DNA of 26,906 bases, taken from Methanocorpusculum sp. GTDB lineage: Archaea > Halobacteriota > Methanomicrobia > Methanomicrobiales > Methanocorpusculaceae. The notes below the pieces were generated by a model that ran no database searches, had not been told where the DNA came from, and saw only the letters and a list, made by a program, of their open reading frames with translations. Position 1 is the stretch's first letter. Each line of letters begins with the position of its first letter. The position numbers and the translations under genes are program-made. The stretch lies in NCBI GenBank assembly GCA_029987025.1, contig DALTWQ010000005.1, positions 1 through 26,906 of the forward strand, read 5' to 3'. Positions 6,332 through 14,298 of the stretch are shown here, piece by piece.

Positions 6332-7848
6332 TTCATATACTCCTTCAAAGATGTTCTGTCGATTTTACCGTTACAGTTAATAGGTATCTTATCCATGATA
6401 ATGATTTTGCTTGGAAGCATGTATTCCGGAAGCAGTTGTTTAAGCTGCTCACTGCATTTTTCAGCGGAGATGTCGGTTTCGGCGAAGAGGAAGAGTTTGT
6501 GTTTTACATTATCGTACAAGACACAGGAGACGGTGACTCCGGGAACAGAGTCTGCTGCGGCCTCGATTTCTCCGAGTTCAATTCTATGACCGAGATGCTT
6601 TATCTGAAAATCTTTGCGTGAGAGATAGATGAGGTCGCCGTCGCTGTTAAGCCTCGCCAGATCTCCTGTTTTGTAGATTGTTCTGCCGCTTCCTTTCGGA
6701 TACTCGACAAAGACTTCTGCGGTCTTTTCCGGGTTGTTGTAGTATCCGGCAGATAAACAGACGCCTGAAACACATATTTCGCCGGCTTCGCCTCCGGCAG
6801 CTTTACAGAGTCCGTCATCTCCTTCGTTTAAGAGCAGAATCTCTACATTGTCAATCGGTTTTCCGATTGGAAGTGGTTCGGTGTCAGGGAAGTCCCTGTT
6901 TACAATGTAATACGTGCATGCATCCGTGATTTCTGTAGGTCCGTAGAGGTTTGCATAGAGTGCGTCCGGCAGAAATGCCCGCCAGATGTTTAACTGACGC
7001 ACGGACATCACTTCGCCGCAGAATAATACTCTTTTAAGAGAGGCTGATACATCGACGTTTCTGAACGCCTTGAGTTTCGCAGGACCTACAAGTGCTGACG
7101 GCACCCAGAAGATAGTTGTTATCTGATGTGTTTTCAGATAATTCAGGAGCGGAACCGGCTGTGCAAACAGGTTTGCCGGCGTGATGAACAGTTCTGCACC
7201 TGATTTTGCTGCACAGTAAATGTCCAGGATGGAGTTATCAAAGTAGAACGGCGCCTGGTTTGCAAACGAGTCTGCTTCGGTGAAGGCGAATGTTTTACAT
7301 GCCCACTCGATGTAGTTGAGCACCGAGCGGTGCGTTATGGAAACACCTTTCGGGATGCCTGTCGAACCGGATGTAAAGAGGATGTAGAGCAGGTCTTCAC
7401 GGTTGTATGCAGTTTTGAGTTCAGATACAATCTTTTCATCGTCCGCATCAGGGACAATGTCTTCGAGGAAGATGTACTCTCCGGTAAACCCGGCGCTGCT
7501 GAACGCGGGCGCCAGACTGCGTTTCGTAATTGCTGCCTTCGGCTGAAGGATTGAGAGCATACGTGAGATGCGGGCCGCAGGCAATGCCGTATCAACCGGT
7601 GAGTAACAGTTTCTGCTGTATGCAATGCCGAAAAAGGAAGTGAGAACATGGATTCCTTTATCCAGATAAACGGCTACCGGGGACTGCTTCAGATTCCGCT
7701 GTATGATTTCGCGGGCGAGAGCTAACGCTTCGGTACGGTACTCTTTGTAGGTCAGGTTTCCTGATTCGTCGTGCAGTGCGGTTTTATCAGGGAATCGTGC
7801 TGCAGCAGCATCGAGCCACTCAGTTACAGATTCAGGTATTGTTCTCAC
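6328..7848 (-). CDS. amino acid adenylation enzyme (DltA-like, stand-alone A domain)
   Basis: A 506-residue free-standing adenylation domain with all core motifs: FTSGSTGIPKG (158-168), FYFDNS (201-206; Asp204 is the residue that binds the amino acid amino group in NRPS/DltA enzymes), LFCGEV (275-280), NLYGPTE (300-306), YKTGD (392-396), RKDFQIKHLGHRIELG (411-426) and catalytic Lys495. FCGEV is also found in D-alanine ligase DltA, where the Cys influences D-Ala choice, so a small amino acid such as alanine is plausible but unproven. It has no fused carrier domain and would load the separate carrier protein encoded two genes downstream. The listed GTG start overlaps a perfect ribosome site; see the separate entry for an alternative. 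Confidence 0.85.
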   Translation of the reverse strand: MRTIPESVTEWLDAAAARFPDKTALHDESGNLTYKEYRTEALALAREIIQRNLKQSPVAVYLDKGIHVLTSFFGIAYSRNCYSPVDTALPAARISRMLSILQPKAAITKRSLAPAFSSAGFTGEYIFLEDIVPDADDEKIVSELKTAYNREDLLYILFTSGSTGIPKGVSITHRSVLNYIEWACKTFAFTEADSFANQAPFYFDNSILDIYCAAKSGAELFITPANLFAQPVPLLNYLKTHQITTIFWVPSALVGPAKLKAFRNVDVSASLKRVLFCGEVMSVRQLNIWRAFLPDALYANLYGPTEITDACTYYIVNRDFPDTEPLPIGKPIDNVEILLLNEGDDGLCKAAGGEAGEICVSGVCLSAGYYNNPEKTAEVFVEYPKGSGRTIYKTGDLARLNSDGDLIYLSRKDFQIKHLGHRIELGEIEAAADSVPGVTVSCVLYDNVKHKLFLFAETDISAEKCSEQLKQLLPEYMLPSKIIIMDKIPINCNGKIDRTSLKEYMK

Positions 7849-7888
7849 CTCCGGTATTAATCAGTTGGTTGTGAGAGTATTTAAAGTG
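7839..7888 (-). promoter_or_regulatory. promoter and ribosome site of adenylation cassette
   Basis: On the minus strand ACTTTAAATAC (7888-7878) is a good TATA box. About 26 bases later the transcript would start near 7857, followed by GGAGGTGA (7852-7845), a perfect anti-16S match. The GTG at 7848 lies inside that site; the in-frame codon at normal spacing (5 bases) is ATA at 7839. Confidence 0.5.
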
Positions 7889-7930
7889 GGGGATAGGACT
7901 TTTGGATCCGGAAAATCAGAAAAAAGAAAA

Positions 7931-8458
7931 TCAGGATTTGAAGTATCCGATTCCTTTGCTCATTTCCTTCACATTCGTGTATTCCCTGACATCAGAGTCT
8001 GAAATAATAAAGCGAAGTGAAGGAATAGTGCATCCAAACGTATGAGCGCGGAACCAGTAGGAATTGTCCTGATTATCCAGTGCTGCATTAGTGATATGGA
8101 GAACTGCACGGCCGGTATCAAGATATTTGAAGGTAATTACCTGATTGTACCCCTCTTCTGGATACTGAAGCGCACCAAGAACACGTTTGCGTAAATCATC
8201 CTTTCCAAAGATATAAACCAGCGCCGAAAGCCAGGGGTCGATATCGTATGTCACTATGACATCTGCATCTGTGTTTTTCAGGGTAAACTGAACGGTATTT
8301 ATATGCAGGTATCCATAGTTGTTATCGTTCGTGGTAATAATCGGATTTTCATCAGTCTCGGTATTTTCAGGAGTAATAATTGTATAATCCACTGCAGCTG
8401 CCGGAACACAGAGGACAGCAAGTGCCAGAAGAAATCCTAAGAATGCCTTACCCTTCAT
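7931..8458 (-). CDS. secreted protein of unknown function
   Basis: A 175-residue protein that I do not recognise. It begins with a typical signal peptide: basic KGK, a hydrophobic stretch (residues 5-18) and a likely cleavage after the Ala run near residue 22. The mature part is rich in Thr, Asn and Asp and looks beta-structured, with no cysteines clustered for metal or disulfide binding. An amphipathic segment near residues 70-95 (ALVYIFGKDDLRKRVLGAL) is its only helical-looking part. It is a single gene with no visible operon partner: upstream adenine deaminase ends 36 bases before its start, so read-through is possible. Confidence 0.65.
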   Translation of the reverse strand: MKGKAFLGFLLALAVLCVPAAAVDYTIITPENTETDENPIITTNDNNYGYLHINTVQFTLKNTDADVIVTYDIDPWLSALVYIFGKDDLRKRVLGALQYPEEGYNQVITFKYLDTGRAVLHITNAALDNQDNSYWFRAHTFGCTIPSLRFIISDSDVREYTNVKEMSKGIGYFKS

Positions 8459-8494
8459 TTTTATGATATTTGTTGCCTGATAAGATATAGTTTC

Positions 8495-10096
8495 TCACAA
8501 ACGCATCTCTGTATCACAGAATGCATCGCCGTCGAAGAGACCTCTGGGAGTAATTTTGAGGTGCGGGATTACGGTAAGCCCGAGGAATCCGAGGCGCATA
8601 TACAAGTGTCTTACACCTTCGGTTTCCTCAGTTATTTCAGTGAGTTTATCCAGTTTTTTGCATACGACCTCATACGGCTCATCTGTCATCAGGCCGCCTA
8701 CCGGAAGCGGAAGAAGTGTTATTCTTCCATCTATACAGACTGCCATTCCGCCTTTTACCTTCTTTACTGCGTCTATTGCTTTGAGAAGATCACTCTTTGA
8801 TGCTCCGGCTGCTATGATGTTATGTGCATCATGCGAGATTGATGATGCGACTGCTCCTTTTCTGATGTTTAAGCCATGGACCGCACAGACGCTGAACTTT
8901 TCTCCGCGATAGCGGTCAATGCAGACGATGATATTTACTCCGTCATCATCTTTTGTCATGACGCTCGTTTCTGTGATAAGGGATTCGGGAAGCACTTCGA
9001 TTACTTTCAGTTTCCCGTCCGGAAGTTCAAGGTCATCTGCAGTAATTTCAGGGATATTGAACGCAGGCATGAGGACTTCCGGTGTTGTTCTGTCAGGAAT
9101 AATCTCTGTTGAAAGAACTCCAGCTTTATAGACTTCTTTTACTTTGAATTCTTTACCATCATCTAATACACAAAAGTCTGCGATTTTGCCGGGGGCAATA
9201 ATTCCCCGGTCTGATAATCCTATACATTCAGCGGCTGACAGGGTTGCGAGGCGCAGCGCTGTTTCGAGCGGCATACCTGCTTTCTGTGCGACTCTGATGC
9301 ATTTATCGATTGAACCGTTTCTCTCGAGTGAATCTGCATGGCGGTCATCTGTTGCGAATGCACAGCGGGACATTGTTTCTTTTGTAACTGCCGGTGTAAG
9401 TGCTGCTACGTTTTTGGCAGCGTTCCCTTCGCGGAGGAGAACAAACATTCCAAGACGTATCTTTTCACGGGCTTCTTCAGGCGTTGTACATTCATGGTCT
9501 GTCTTTATTCCATGTGCTGCATAGCGGCAAAGGTCTTTTCCGGTAAGGCCAGGGGCATGTCCGTCAACGTGAGTAAACAGGCTGAGTTTTTTGAGAACTT
9601 CAGGGTCATCAGCGAGGACGCCCGGAACATTCATCATTTCACCAAGCCCGAGAACTTTCGGGTTGTTCCGGTATTTCATTAAGTCAGCAGCGTATAAGAC
9701 GGCACCGCCGACTTCCGTAGGAGTTGCCGGAACACACGACGGAATCATGAAGTAGAGATCTGCTGGTGATTTTTCCGCATCTTTGAGCATGAAGTCAATT
9801 CCTGCAGTACCTGCAACATTTGCGATTTCGTGCGGATCACAGACGGCTGTTGTAACACCATGTGATAGAATCAGACGTCCGAACTCTTTAGGAGTTAAAA
9901 GTGAACTTTCGATATGGACATGAGTGTCGATAAGCCCGGGCACCACACGCTTTCCTTTGAGATCATAGACATCATCTCCGGCGATGTCGCCGGGATTACT
10001 TATCATCGTTATGATGCCATTTTCGACTGCGAACGCCTGCAGTGTCCACGAACAGTCTGCAGGGTTGAATATGAGTGCATTATCAAATACGTTCAT
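8495..10096 (-). CDS. ade: adenine deaminase
   Basis: A 533-residue amidohydrolase of the AdeC family, which converts adenine to hypoxanthine and ammonia for purine salvage in the cytosol. Motifs in order are DTHVHIESS (metal-binding His pair), CDPHEIANVAG, GHAPGLTGKDL, HECTTPEEA, FATDDRHADSL (catalytic Asp) and a C-terminal LPLPVGGLM block typical of this family. Length is within the family range of about 530-600. The start is supported by GGAGA (10107-10103) six bases before ATG 10096. A T-run terminator of the upstream gene lies just before it, suggesting separate transcription. It complements the deaminase/phosphorylase pair at 12094-14102, which also releases hypoxanthine. Confidence 0.92.
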   Translation of the reverse strand: MNVFDNALIFNPADCSWTLQAFAVENGIITMISNPGDIAGDDVYDLKGKRVVPGLIDTHVHIESSLLTPKEFGRLILSHGVTTAVCDPHEIANVAGTAGIDFMLKDAEKSPADLYFMIPSCVPATPTEVGGAVLYAADLMKYRNNPKVLGLGEMMNVPGVLADDPEVLKKLSLFTHVDGHAPGLTGKDLCRYAAHGIKTDHECTTPEEAREKIRLGMFVLLREGNAAKNVAALTPAVTKETMSRCAFATDDRHADSLERNGSIDKCIRVAQKAGMPLETALRLATLSAAECIGLSDRGIIAPGKIADFCVLDDGKEFKVKEVYKAGVLSTEIIPDRTTPEVLMPAFNIPEITADDLELPDGKLKVIEVLPESLITETSVMTKDDDGVNIIVCIDRYRGEKFSVCAVHGLNIRKGAVASSISHDAHNIIAAGASKSDLLKAIDAVKKVKGGMAVCIDGRITLLPLPVGGLMTDEPYEVVCKKLDKLTEITEETEGVRHLYMRLGFLGLTVIPHLKITPRGLFDGDAFCDTEMRL

Positions 10097-10112
10097 AAAA
10101 AATCTCCAGTGT

Positions 10113-10120
10113 AAAAAAAA
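10113..10120 (-). terminator. oligo-T terminator
   Basis: Eight T on the minus strand directly follow the TAA at 10125-10123 and precede the adenine deaminase ribosome site. Confidence 0.5.
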
Positions 10121-10122
10121 GA

Positions 10123-10554
10123 TTATATCTCAACCGAATGGATGAATCCGGTTATCCTTTTCGGTTCAGGGTCAGTTGTTGAAAGATAGATGAACACTTT
10201 ATACGTACCAGGTTCGAGATTTACTTTATATTCGGCAAGGTTCGGACCTTTTTTAAGAGGCATTATGTAGGAGTATGTCTCTCCAATCTTTTCGCGGGAA
10301 AGAATACCGTCTTCACGATAGACCATGTACTGCACCCAGATGTCTTCGGGAGTGTCGTCGTGATAGTTAATTATCGTTTTGAGTTTTCCGTCACTGTATA
10401 CAGTATCATTTGCATCTATAGACATCCCGTTTGCAAAGATTACCATGATTATGACAAGGCCTACAAGGAGCAGTGTCAGAAATCCGATTACTATCATCCT
10501 TGGTGTCGGGGATGATAATGCCGCAAGGGGTTTACGTGATCCTAAATCTCTCAT
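10123..10554 (-). CDS. membrane-anchored protein of unknown function
   Basis: A 143-residue protein with a basic, proline-containing N-terminus (1-20), one transmembrane segment (about residues 20-41, IVIGFLTLLLVGLVIIMVIF) and an external domain of about 100 residues that looks beta-rich. The C-terminal part (NLEPGTYKVFIYLSTT) resembles strands of Ig or FN3-like folds; I cannot name a family. It begins 11 bases after the small gene at 10566-10760 and is probably co-transcribed with it. Confidence 0.65.
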   Translation of the reverse strand: MRDLGSRKPLAALSSPTPRMIVIGFLTLLLVGLVIIMVIFANGMSIDANDTVYSDGKLKTIINYHDDTPEDIWVQYMVYREDGILSREKIGETYSYIMPLKKGPNLAEYKVNLEPGTYKVFIYLSTTDPEPKRITGFIHSVEI

Positions 10555-10565
10555 TGCTGTTATTT

Positions 10566-10760
10566 TTATTCAGTATCTACAGTTTCAACGATAACACGCA
10601 CTTTGCTGCCGGCTTTAAGGCCATGTCCTTTCGGAACATCGATGTTGAACCATAACTGATTAACATCCTCGCCCTGCTGAGCCATCAGGCAGTCCTTCTT
10701 TCCCTCAATGTCTGCAACAAACTCAAGGGTGGATTCAATTTCTGCAATTCGTTTAGCCAT
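10566..10760 (-). CDS. small conserved-looking protein of unknown function
   Basis: A 64-residue soluble protein with alternating hydrophobic residues suggesting a small beta barrel: EFVADIEGKKDCLMAQQ, then LWFNIDVP and KVRVIVETV. A single Cys is present and no motif that I recognise. No ribosome site precedes ATG 10760. A TATA-like CTTAATATAAC lies about 30 bases upstream on the minus strand, so the message is probably leaderless or nearly so. It heads a two-gene unit with 10123-10554. Confidence 0.6.
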   Translation of the reverse strand: MAKRIAEIESTLEFVADIEGKKDCLMAQQGEDVNQLWFNIDVPKGHGLKAGSKVRVIVETVDTE

Positions 10761-10928
10761 TCTACTTATCTATAAGGGGCTGTGTTATATTAAGTTTTTT
10801 CTGACGGGGTTGTGAAAAATTCGAGAAGGAGAACAATAGATGACAAAGTCTGTAACTCTGTAATATACCCTTATATTTTATATCTCATGGAAACAATATA
10901 TCCGGATAATGTTATCATTACATGAACC

Positions 10929-10933
10929 GGAGG
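10929..10933 (+). promoter_or_regulatory. ribosome site fixing start at 10943
   Basis: GGAGG lies 9 bases before ATG 10943, whereas the earlier in-frame ATG at 10922 overlaps no such site and would place GGAGG inside the gene. A TATA-like tract at 10871-10885 would start the mRNA near 10904, leaving a leader of about 40 bases. Confidence 0.65.
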
Positions 10934-10942
10934 CGATATGCT

Positions 10943-11971
10943 ATGGACGATGTCGCTAAAACAGAAGCACGGAATTACATAAGCGCTGCAGGATATTTCA
11001 TAATTGCCGCAAGTTTCCTCATACCATTACTGGCAAACCTGGGAAGCCCTGTATTCATCCTGCCGGACAGCTCAATGAGTCTTATCTTCGGTATAGCACT
11101 GCTCATTGCCGCAACCGCGCTTATTGTCCTAAGAAAGCGTGACCTTACTGCAATCATCTTCTTCATGATGGGTTTCATCCAGCTGTACTACGCGTTCAGT
11201 ACATCAGGAACCTGGAACACAGTACTGATAGGATGCATGCTCCTTACCGCAATCGTAACCCTCACATCCAAAGAAAAAGTAAAATGGTTGCTCTTTTTAA
11301 TCCCGTTACTCTGGTTCCTCCAGAGAGTAGTAAGATCCGTTACCGACTACAACCCCGGAGTCCTTATCGCATTCTTCGGCGTACTTGCAGTACTTTCCTA
11401 CTATTATGCCTTAGCCTGCGGAATTGAAAAAATCAGTCTGCCGGGAAGAAAACTCCTCACCGCAGACGAAACAACCGACTTCAAATCATCTGGCTCAATT
11501 TTAGGATACATGCTCTTTGCAGTAGCCAACGCAACCTGGGCATTCTACAATTTTGCAAACGACAATGCCGCATTCCCATTCGAAGCACTGCAGACCATTT
11601 CAATAATCACAGGCATACTGATGATATTCGTTGCGGCTCTGCTTCTTGCTGTCGCAAAAATGCGGTTTACGCCGACAATGTTTTTCCTTGCAGGTCTTGC
11701 TGTCATCTTTGCATCCTTTGTCGAAGGCGCAATGCTCTTCGGTGTTGCCCTCCTCTTCCTTGCAATAGGAATTTTCGCCATCTTAAGAAAGGAGTCAAGA
11801 AAACTCCCCGGAATCATGTTCATCTTATCCGGAGCTGTCTACTTCATCCTCTCAACCGTAGGTGCTGAAGGAACATATCTGACCGTCGGAATCATCAACG
11901 CCATAATCGCTGCAATTGCAGTTTATCTCTGTTTCGTCGTCTACACTGACTGGAAACTGCCGAAATTCTGA
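10943..11971 (+). CDS. multi-spanning membrane protein with internal repeats
   Basis: An integral membrane protein of 342 residues with about 10-12 hydrophobic spans and no motif that I recognise as a transporter family. It appears built from repeated two-helix units. Segments such as IVLRKRDLTAIIFFMMGF, AVAKMRFTPTMFFLAGL and AILRKESRKLPGIMFILSG share a basic loop leading into a small-residue-rich helix, spaced through the protein. The start at ATG 10943 is chosen from the GGAGG site. The gene is monocistronic, ending in a T-rich terminator. It may be a permease or a membrane scaffold. Confidence 0.7.
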   Translation: MDDVAKTEARNYISAAGYFIIAASFLIPLLANLGSPVFILPDSSMSLIFGIALLIAATALIVLRKRDLTAIIFFMMGFIQLYYAFSTSGTWNTVLIGCMLLTAIVTLTSKEKVKWLLFLIPLLWFLQRVVRSVTDYNPGVLIAFFGVLAVLSYYYALACGIEKISLPGRKLLTADETTDFKSSGSILGYMLFAVANATWAFYNFANDNAAFPFEALQTISIITGILMIFVAALLLAVAKMRFTPTMFFLAGLAVIFASFVEGAMLFGVALLFLAIGIFAILRKESRKLPGIMFILSGAVYFILSTVGAEGTYLTVGIINAIIAAIAVYLCFVVYTDWKLPKF

Positions 11972-11982
11972 GTTAAAACTTC

Positions 11983-11996
11983 TTTTTTTCTTTTTT
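11983..11996 (+). terminator. T-rich terminator of membrane protein gene
   Basis: Seven T, a C and six more T begin 12 bases after the stop at 11971, a typical archaeal oligo-T termination signal. Confidence 0.55.
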
Positions 11997-12082
11997 ATAA
12001 CACATTCTGTAATTATATTAACGTGGATTTCCCAATGAAACTCTAATTCAAAAAAAAACAAAATCGCGAAGGATGTCAGAAT

Positions 12083-12091
12083 AAAAAAAAA
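12083..12091 (-). terminator. oligo-T terminator of purine salvage operon
   Basis: Nine T on the minus strand directly follow the deaminase stop at 12094. Confidence 0.55.
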
Positions 12092-12093
12092 GA

Positions 12094-13419
12094 TTATTGC
12101 ATAGCAGCTCTTGCACGCTCAGTAAGTGCAAAAGCCGCTTTTTCTGCTTCTTCCATAATCTCTTCTGCGCCCGGAATAAACCCGTCGTACATCAGAATCT
12201 CACCGTTGCAGATAGTAGTATTAACCGCCATACCGGACGTCGCATACACCGCATTCGACTCGGCACTGAACCGCGGAACCGCCGACGGATTTCTTCCGAC
12301 AAGAATAACATCTGCAAGATACCCGGGGGCTAAAACACCGGCGTGAATACCCAGAGCCTTCGCACCGTTTTCCGTCGCCATCTTAAGCGCATCTGCTGCA
12401 GGCATTGCTGTCGGGTCCTTCCAGTAAAATTTCTGCAGAATTGCTGCAGTCTTCATCTCGGTAAACATATCTAAAGCATTGTTCGAAGAAGCACCGTCAG
12501 TTCCAAGCGCCACATTCACTCCGGCCTTTTTCATCTCCTCATACGGAATTGCACGGGCGCCGGCAAGCTTCATATTGCTCACCGGATTATTAACCGCAGT
12601 AACACCGTGCTTTGCAAAAATTGCAATATCTTGTGAATCAAGATAACAGCAGTGAGCTGCAACACAGCGGTCGGATAAAACACCGCAGTGTTCGAGCCAC
12701 TTCACAGGACTCATACCGTGAGCCGCGACACAGTCCTTAACCTCCTGCTCGGTCTCGGATACGTGAATATGCACCTGCAGATTCTCCTTTTCCGCATACT
12801 CGGCACACCAGGAAAGACCTTCCTCACAGACCGTATATACAGCATGCGGACCGACACCGGATGTAATACGCGGATTATTCATCTTTCTGATATTAGACAC
12901 AGTCTCTTTGGTAATCCGCTCTTCATCCATCAGCTTATCATGATTTCCGTTATCGATAGTACAGTAGGTAAGACAACCGCGGATACCCATCTCATCAACC
13001 GCTTTTGCACCTGCCTCCATCCTGAAATACATATCATTGAACGCAGTAGTACCCGTTCTTATCATCTCAAGACAGGCAAGCTTAACACCTGCATAGGTAT
13101 CCTCTGCATTTAAATGCGCCTCTGTCGGCCAGATCTTCGTCGAAAGCCACTCGAAAAGCTCCATATCATCCGCATATCCGCGTAAAAGCTCCATAGCCGC
13201 ATGGGTATGCATGTTCACAAGGCCCGGAAGCACCGTCGCCTTATCCGCATCGATGATAAACTCTGCATCATGGTCAGCGATTTTTTCGCTGATTGCAGCA
13301 ATCTTTCCGTCTTCTAAGTACATCTCCTGCAGTTTACCGTTAATCCATGCATTCCTGATTAAAACCGGCACCTGCTTCCTAAACATATCAGTATCAGCAG
13401 TATCTGTCATAATTATCAC
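12094..13419 (-). CDS. MTA/SAH/5'-deoxyadenosine deaminase
   Basis: A 441-residue amidohydrolase of the MtaD/DadD family. It deaminates the adenine of S-adenosylmethionine by-products: 5'-methylthioadenosine, S-adenosylhomocysteine or, in methanogens, 5'-deoxyadenosine. Metal and catalytic residues are visible: HTHAAME (His71, His73), HIHVSE (His219, Glu222), AAHCCYL and GTDGASSNN (Asp308). The listed start is a GTG overlapping the stop of the upstream phosphorylase; ATG 13410 is an equally good start. The pairing with a 6-oxopurine-type phosphorylase fits a route through methylthioinosine or deoxyinosine. Radical SAM enzymes such as Mmp10, encoded in this window, make 5'-deoxyadenosine that must be cleared. 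Exact substrate preference cannot be read from the sequence. Confidence 0.88.
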   Translation of the reverse strand: MIIMTDTADTDMFRKQVPVLIRNAWINGKLQEMYLEDGKIAAISEKIADHDAEFIIDADKATVLPGLVNMHTHAAMELLRGYADDMELFEWLSTKIWPTEAHLNAEDTYAGVKLACLEMIRTGTTAFNDMYFRMEAGAKAVDEMGIRGCLTYCTIDNGNHDKLMDEERITKETVSNIRKMNNPRITSGVGPHAVYTVCEEGLSWCAEYAEKENLQVHIHVSETEQEVKDCVAAHGMSPVKWLEHCGVLSDRCVAAHCCYLDSQDIAIFAKHGVTAVNNPVSNMKLAGARAIPYEEMKKAGVNVALGTDGASSNNALDMFTEMKTAAILQKFYWKDPTAMPAADALKMATENGAKALGIHAGVLAPGYLADVILVGRNPSAVPRFSAESNAVYATSGMAVNTTICNGEILMYDGFIPGAEEIMEEAEKAAFALTERARAAMQ

Positions 13420-14102
13420 GCAAACTTCTCAATCATTTTTTCAATCAGCTCAGACATCCGGGAAGCATTCTTCTCAGCTGCCGCAACAATCTCATCATAC
13501 GAAACCTTGTCCGTACTGACACCGTTGGCATAATTATCAACCGAACAGAATGCCGCGACCGGAATACCCAGCTCATTTGCAAGCGCAATCTCGGATGCTG
13601 CAGTCATACCCACAACATCACTGATATCAGCAAACTTGGCAATCTCGGCCGCAGTCTCAAACCGCGGACCCTTCGTCTGAATATACACACCGTCCTTTGC
13701 TTCGGGAACAAGCTCTTTAAGACCCTGTCTCAGACCCTCATCAAGCACCGGAGGCACATGATACAAATCATGCTCATGAAACGTCGGAATAGTCCAGGGA
13801 CAAAAGAAATCAGATGTGATAACAAAATCCCCGGGCTTAAACTCAGGCTTCATACCGCCCGCTGAACAGATAAGAATCAGCCGGTCAACACCCGCGGCCT
13901 TCAATGCCGCAAAATTTGCGCGGTGATTAATCTCTGCAGGCGGCGTATTAAACTGATGACGCTTCAGTACTGCAAGATTTGAACCCTGATACACCTCGGC
14001 ATAACCGAACGGAGTTGCGGTTCTTCGCAGCGTTAAAGGCGGAAGTTTAGCCTTTAGAATAGCAGTTCCGCCAACAATTCCAAGCATAATTACTATATTC
14101 AT
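13416..14102 (-). CDS. 5'-methylthioinosine/nucleoside phosphorylase (MTAP family)
   Basis: A 228-residue purine nucleoside phosphorylase of the MTAP/MTIP branch that cleaves a 5'-modified nucleoside with phosphate to base and ribose 1-phosphate. Visible features are the N-terminal IGIV-like phosphate-binding start (residues 5-13), RHQFNTPPAEINHRAN (48-63), the core ICSAGG (78-83), TKGPRFET (143-150) and MTAASE (166-171). The base-specificity region reads SVDNYANG (187-194), with Asn and Ala/Gly rather than the Asp-x-Asp of adenine-specific MTAP, favouring a 6-oxopurine such as methylthioinosine. It is first in an operon with the deaminase downstream (overlapping GTGA), consistent with deaminate-then-phosphorolyse. 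The promoter region is shared with the divergent symporter. Confidence 0.87.
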   Translation of the reverse strand: MNIVIMLGIVGGTAILKAKLPPLTLRRTATPFGYAEVYQGSNLAVLKRHQFNTPPAEINHRANFAALKAAGVDRLILICSAGGMKPEFKPGDFVITSDFFCPWTIPTFHEHDLYHVPPVLDEGLRQGLKELVPEAKDGVYIQTKGPRFETAAEIAKFADISDVVGMTAASEIALANELGIPVAAFCSVDNYANGVSTDKVSYDEIVAAAEKNASRMSELIEKMIEKFA

Positions 14103-14158
14103 TAGTTATCCTGCATTAAGAAACATCCGGTATTTTTTTCGCATCAGAATCGATTGTG

Positions 14159-14164
14159 TTATAT
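14159..14164. promoter_or_regulatory. TATA element in divergent promoter region
   Basis: TTATAT, in the context TGTTATATGTT, is about 26 bases before ATG 14188, the spacing expected for a leaderless plus-strand message. Read on the minus strand (AACATATAACA) it could also serve the phosphorylase gene with a leader of about 33 bases. Which strand uses it cannot be decided from sequence. Confidence 0.4.
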
Positions 14165-14181
14165 GTTAGCACAGCACACAT

Positions 14182-14298
14182 ATGTGTATGATATTCGGAT
14201 TACCGGAGGTTACGGTCTTTACCGTAGGCGGAGCAGTACTATTATTTACCATACTGCTTATCCTTTGGGGAATCTTCTTCCCGAAGGTGAATGAATAA
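14182..14298 (+). CDS. symporter small accessory protein
   Basis: A 38-residue protein (36 if translation starts at ATG 14188, which the TATA spacing favours). It is short, one-span and ends in a charged tail: FGLPEVTVFTVGGAV, then a strongly hydrophobic segment LLFTILLILWGIFF and PKVNE. Its stop TAA (14296-14298) shares one base with the ATG of the large sodium:solute symporter. Such tiny membrane proteins preceding SSS-family genes are annotated as symporter small accessory proteins in archaea and bacteria. It probably binds the transporter in the membrane for assembly or stability. No ribosome site is visible, fitting a leaderless message. Confidence 0.75.
   Translation: MCMIFGLPEVTVFTVGGAVLLFTILLILWGIFFPKVNE

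Noticed and set aside
5759..6589. Long plus-strand open frame of 276 codons opposite the formyltransferase
   Set aside because: It lies antisense to a protein with a clear catalytic motif set, has an odd Cys/Val-rich composition without domains and has no promoter or ribosome site.
10840..10863. Seven-codon frame MTKSVTL after a GGAG site in the promoter region of the membrane protein
   Set aside because: It has good spacing but is too short, precedes the likely TATA box and lacks any sign of attenuation structure; probably chance.
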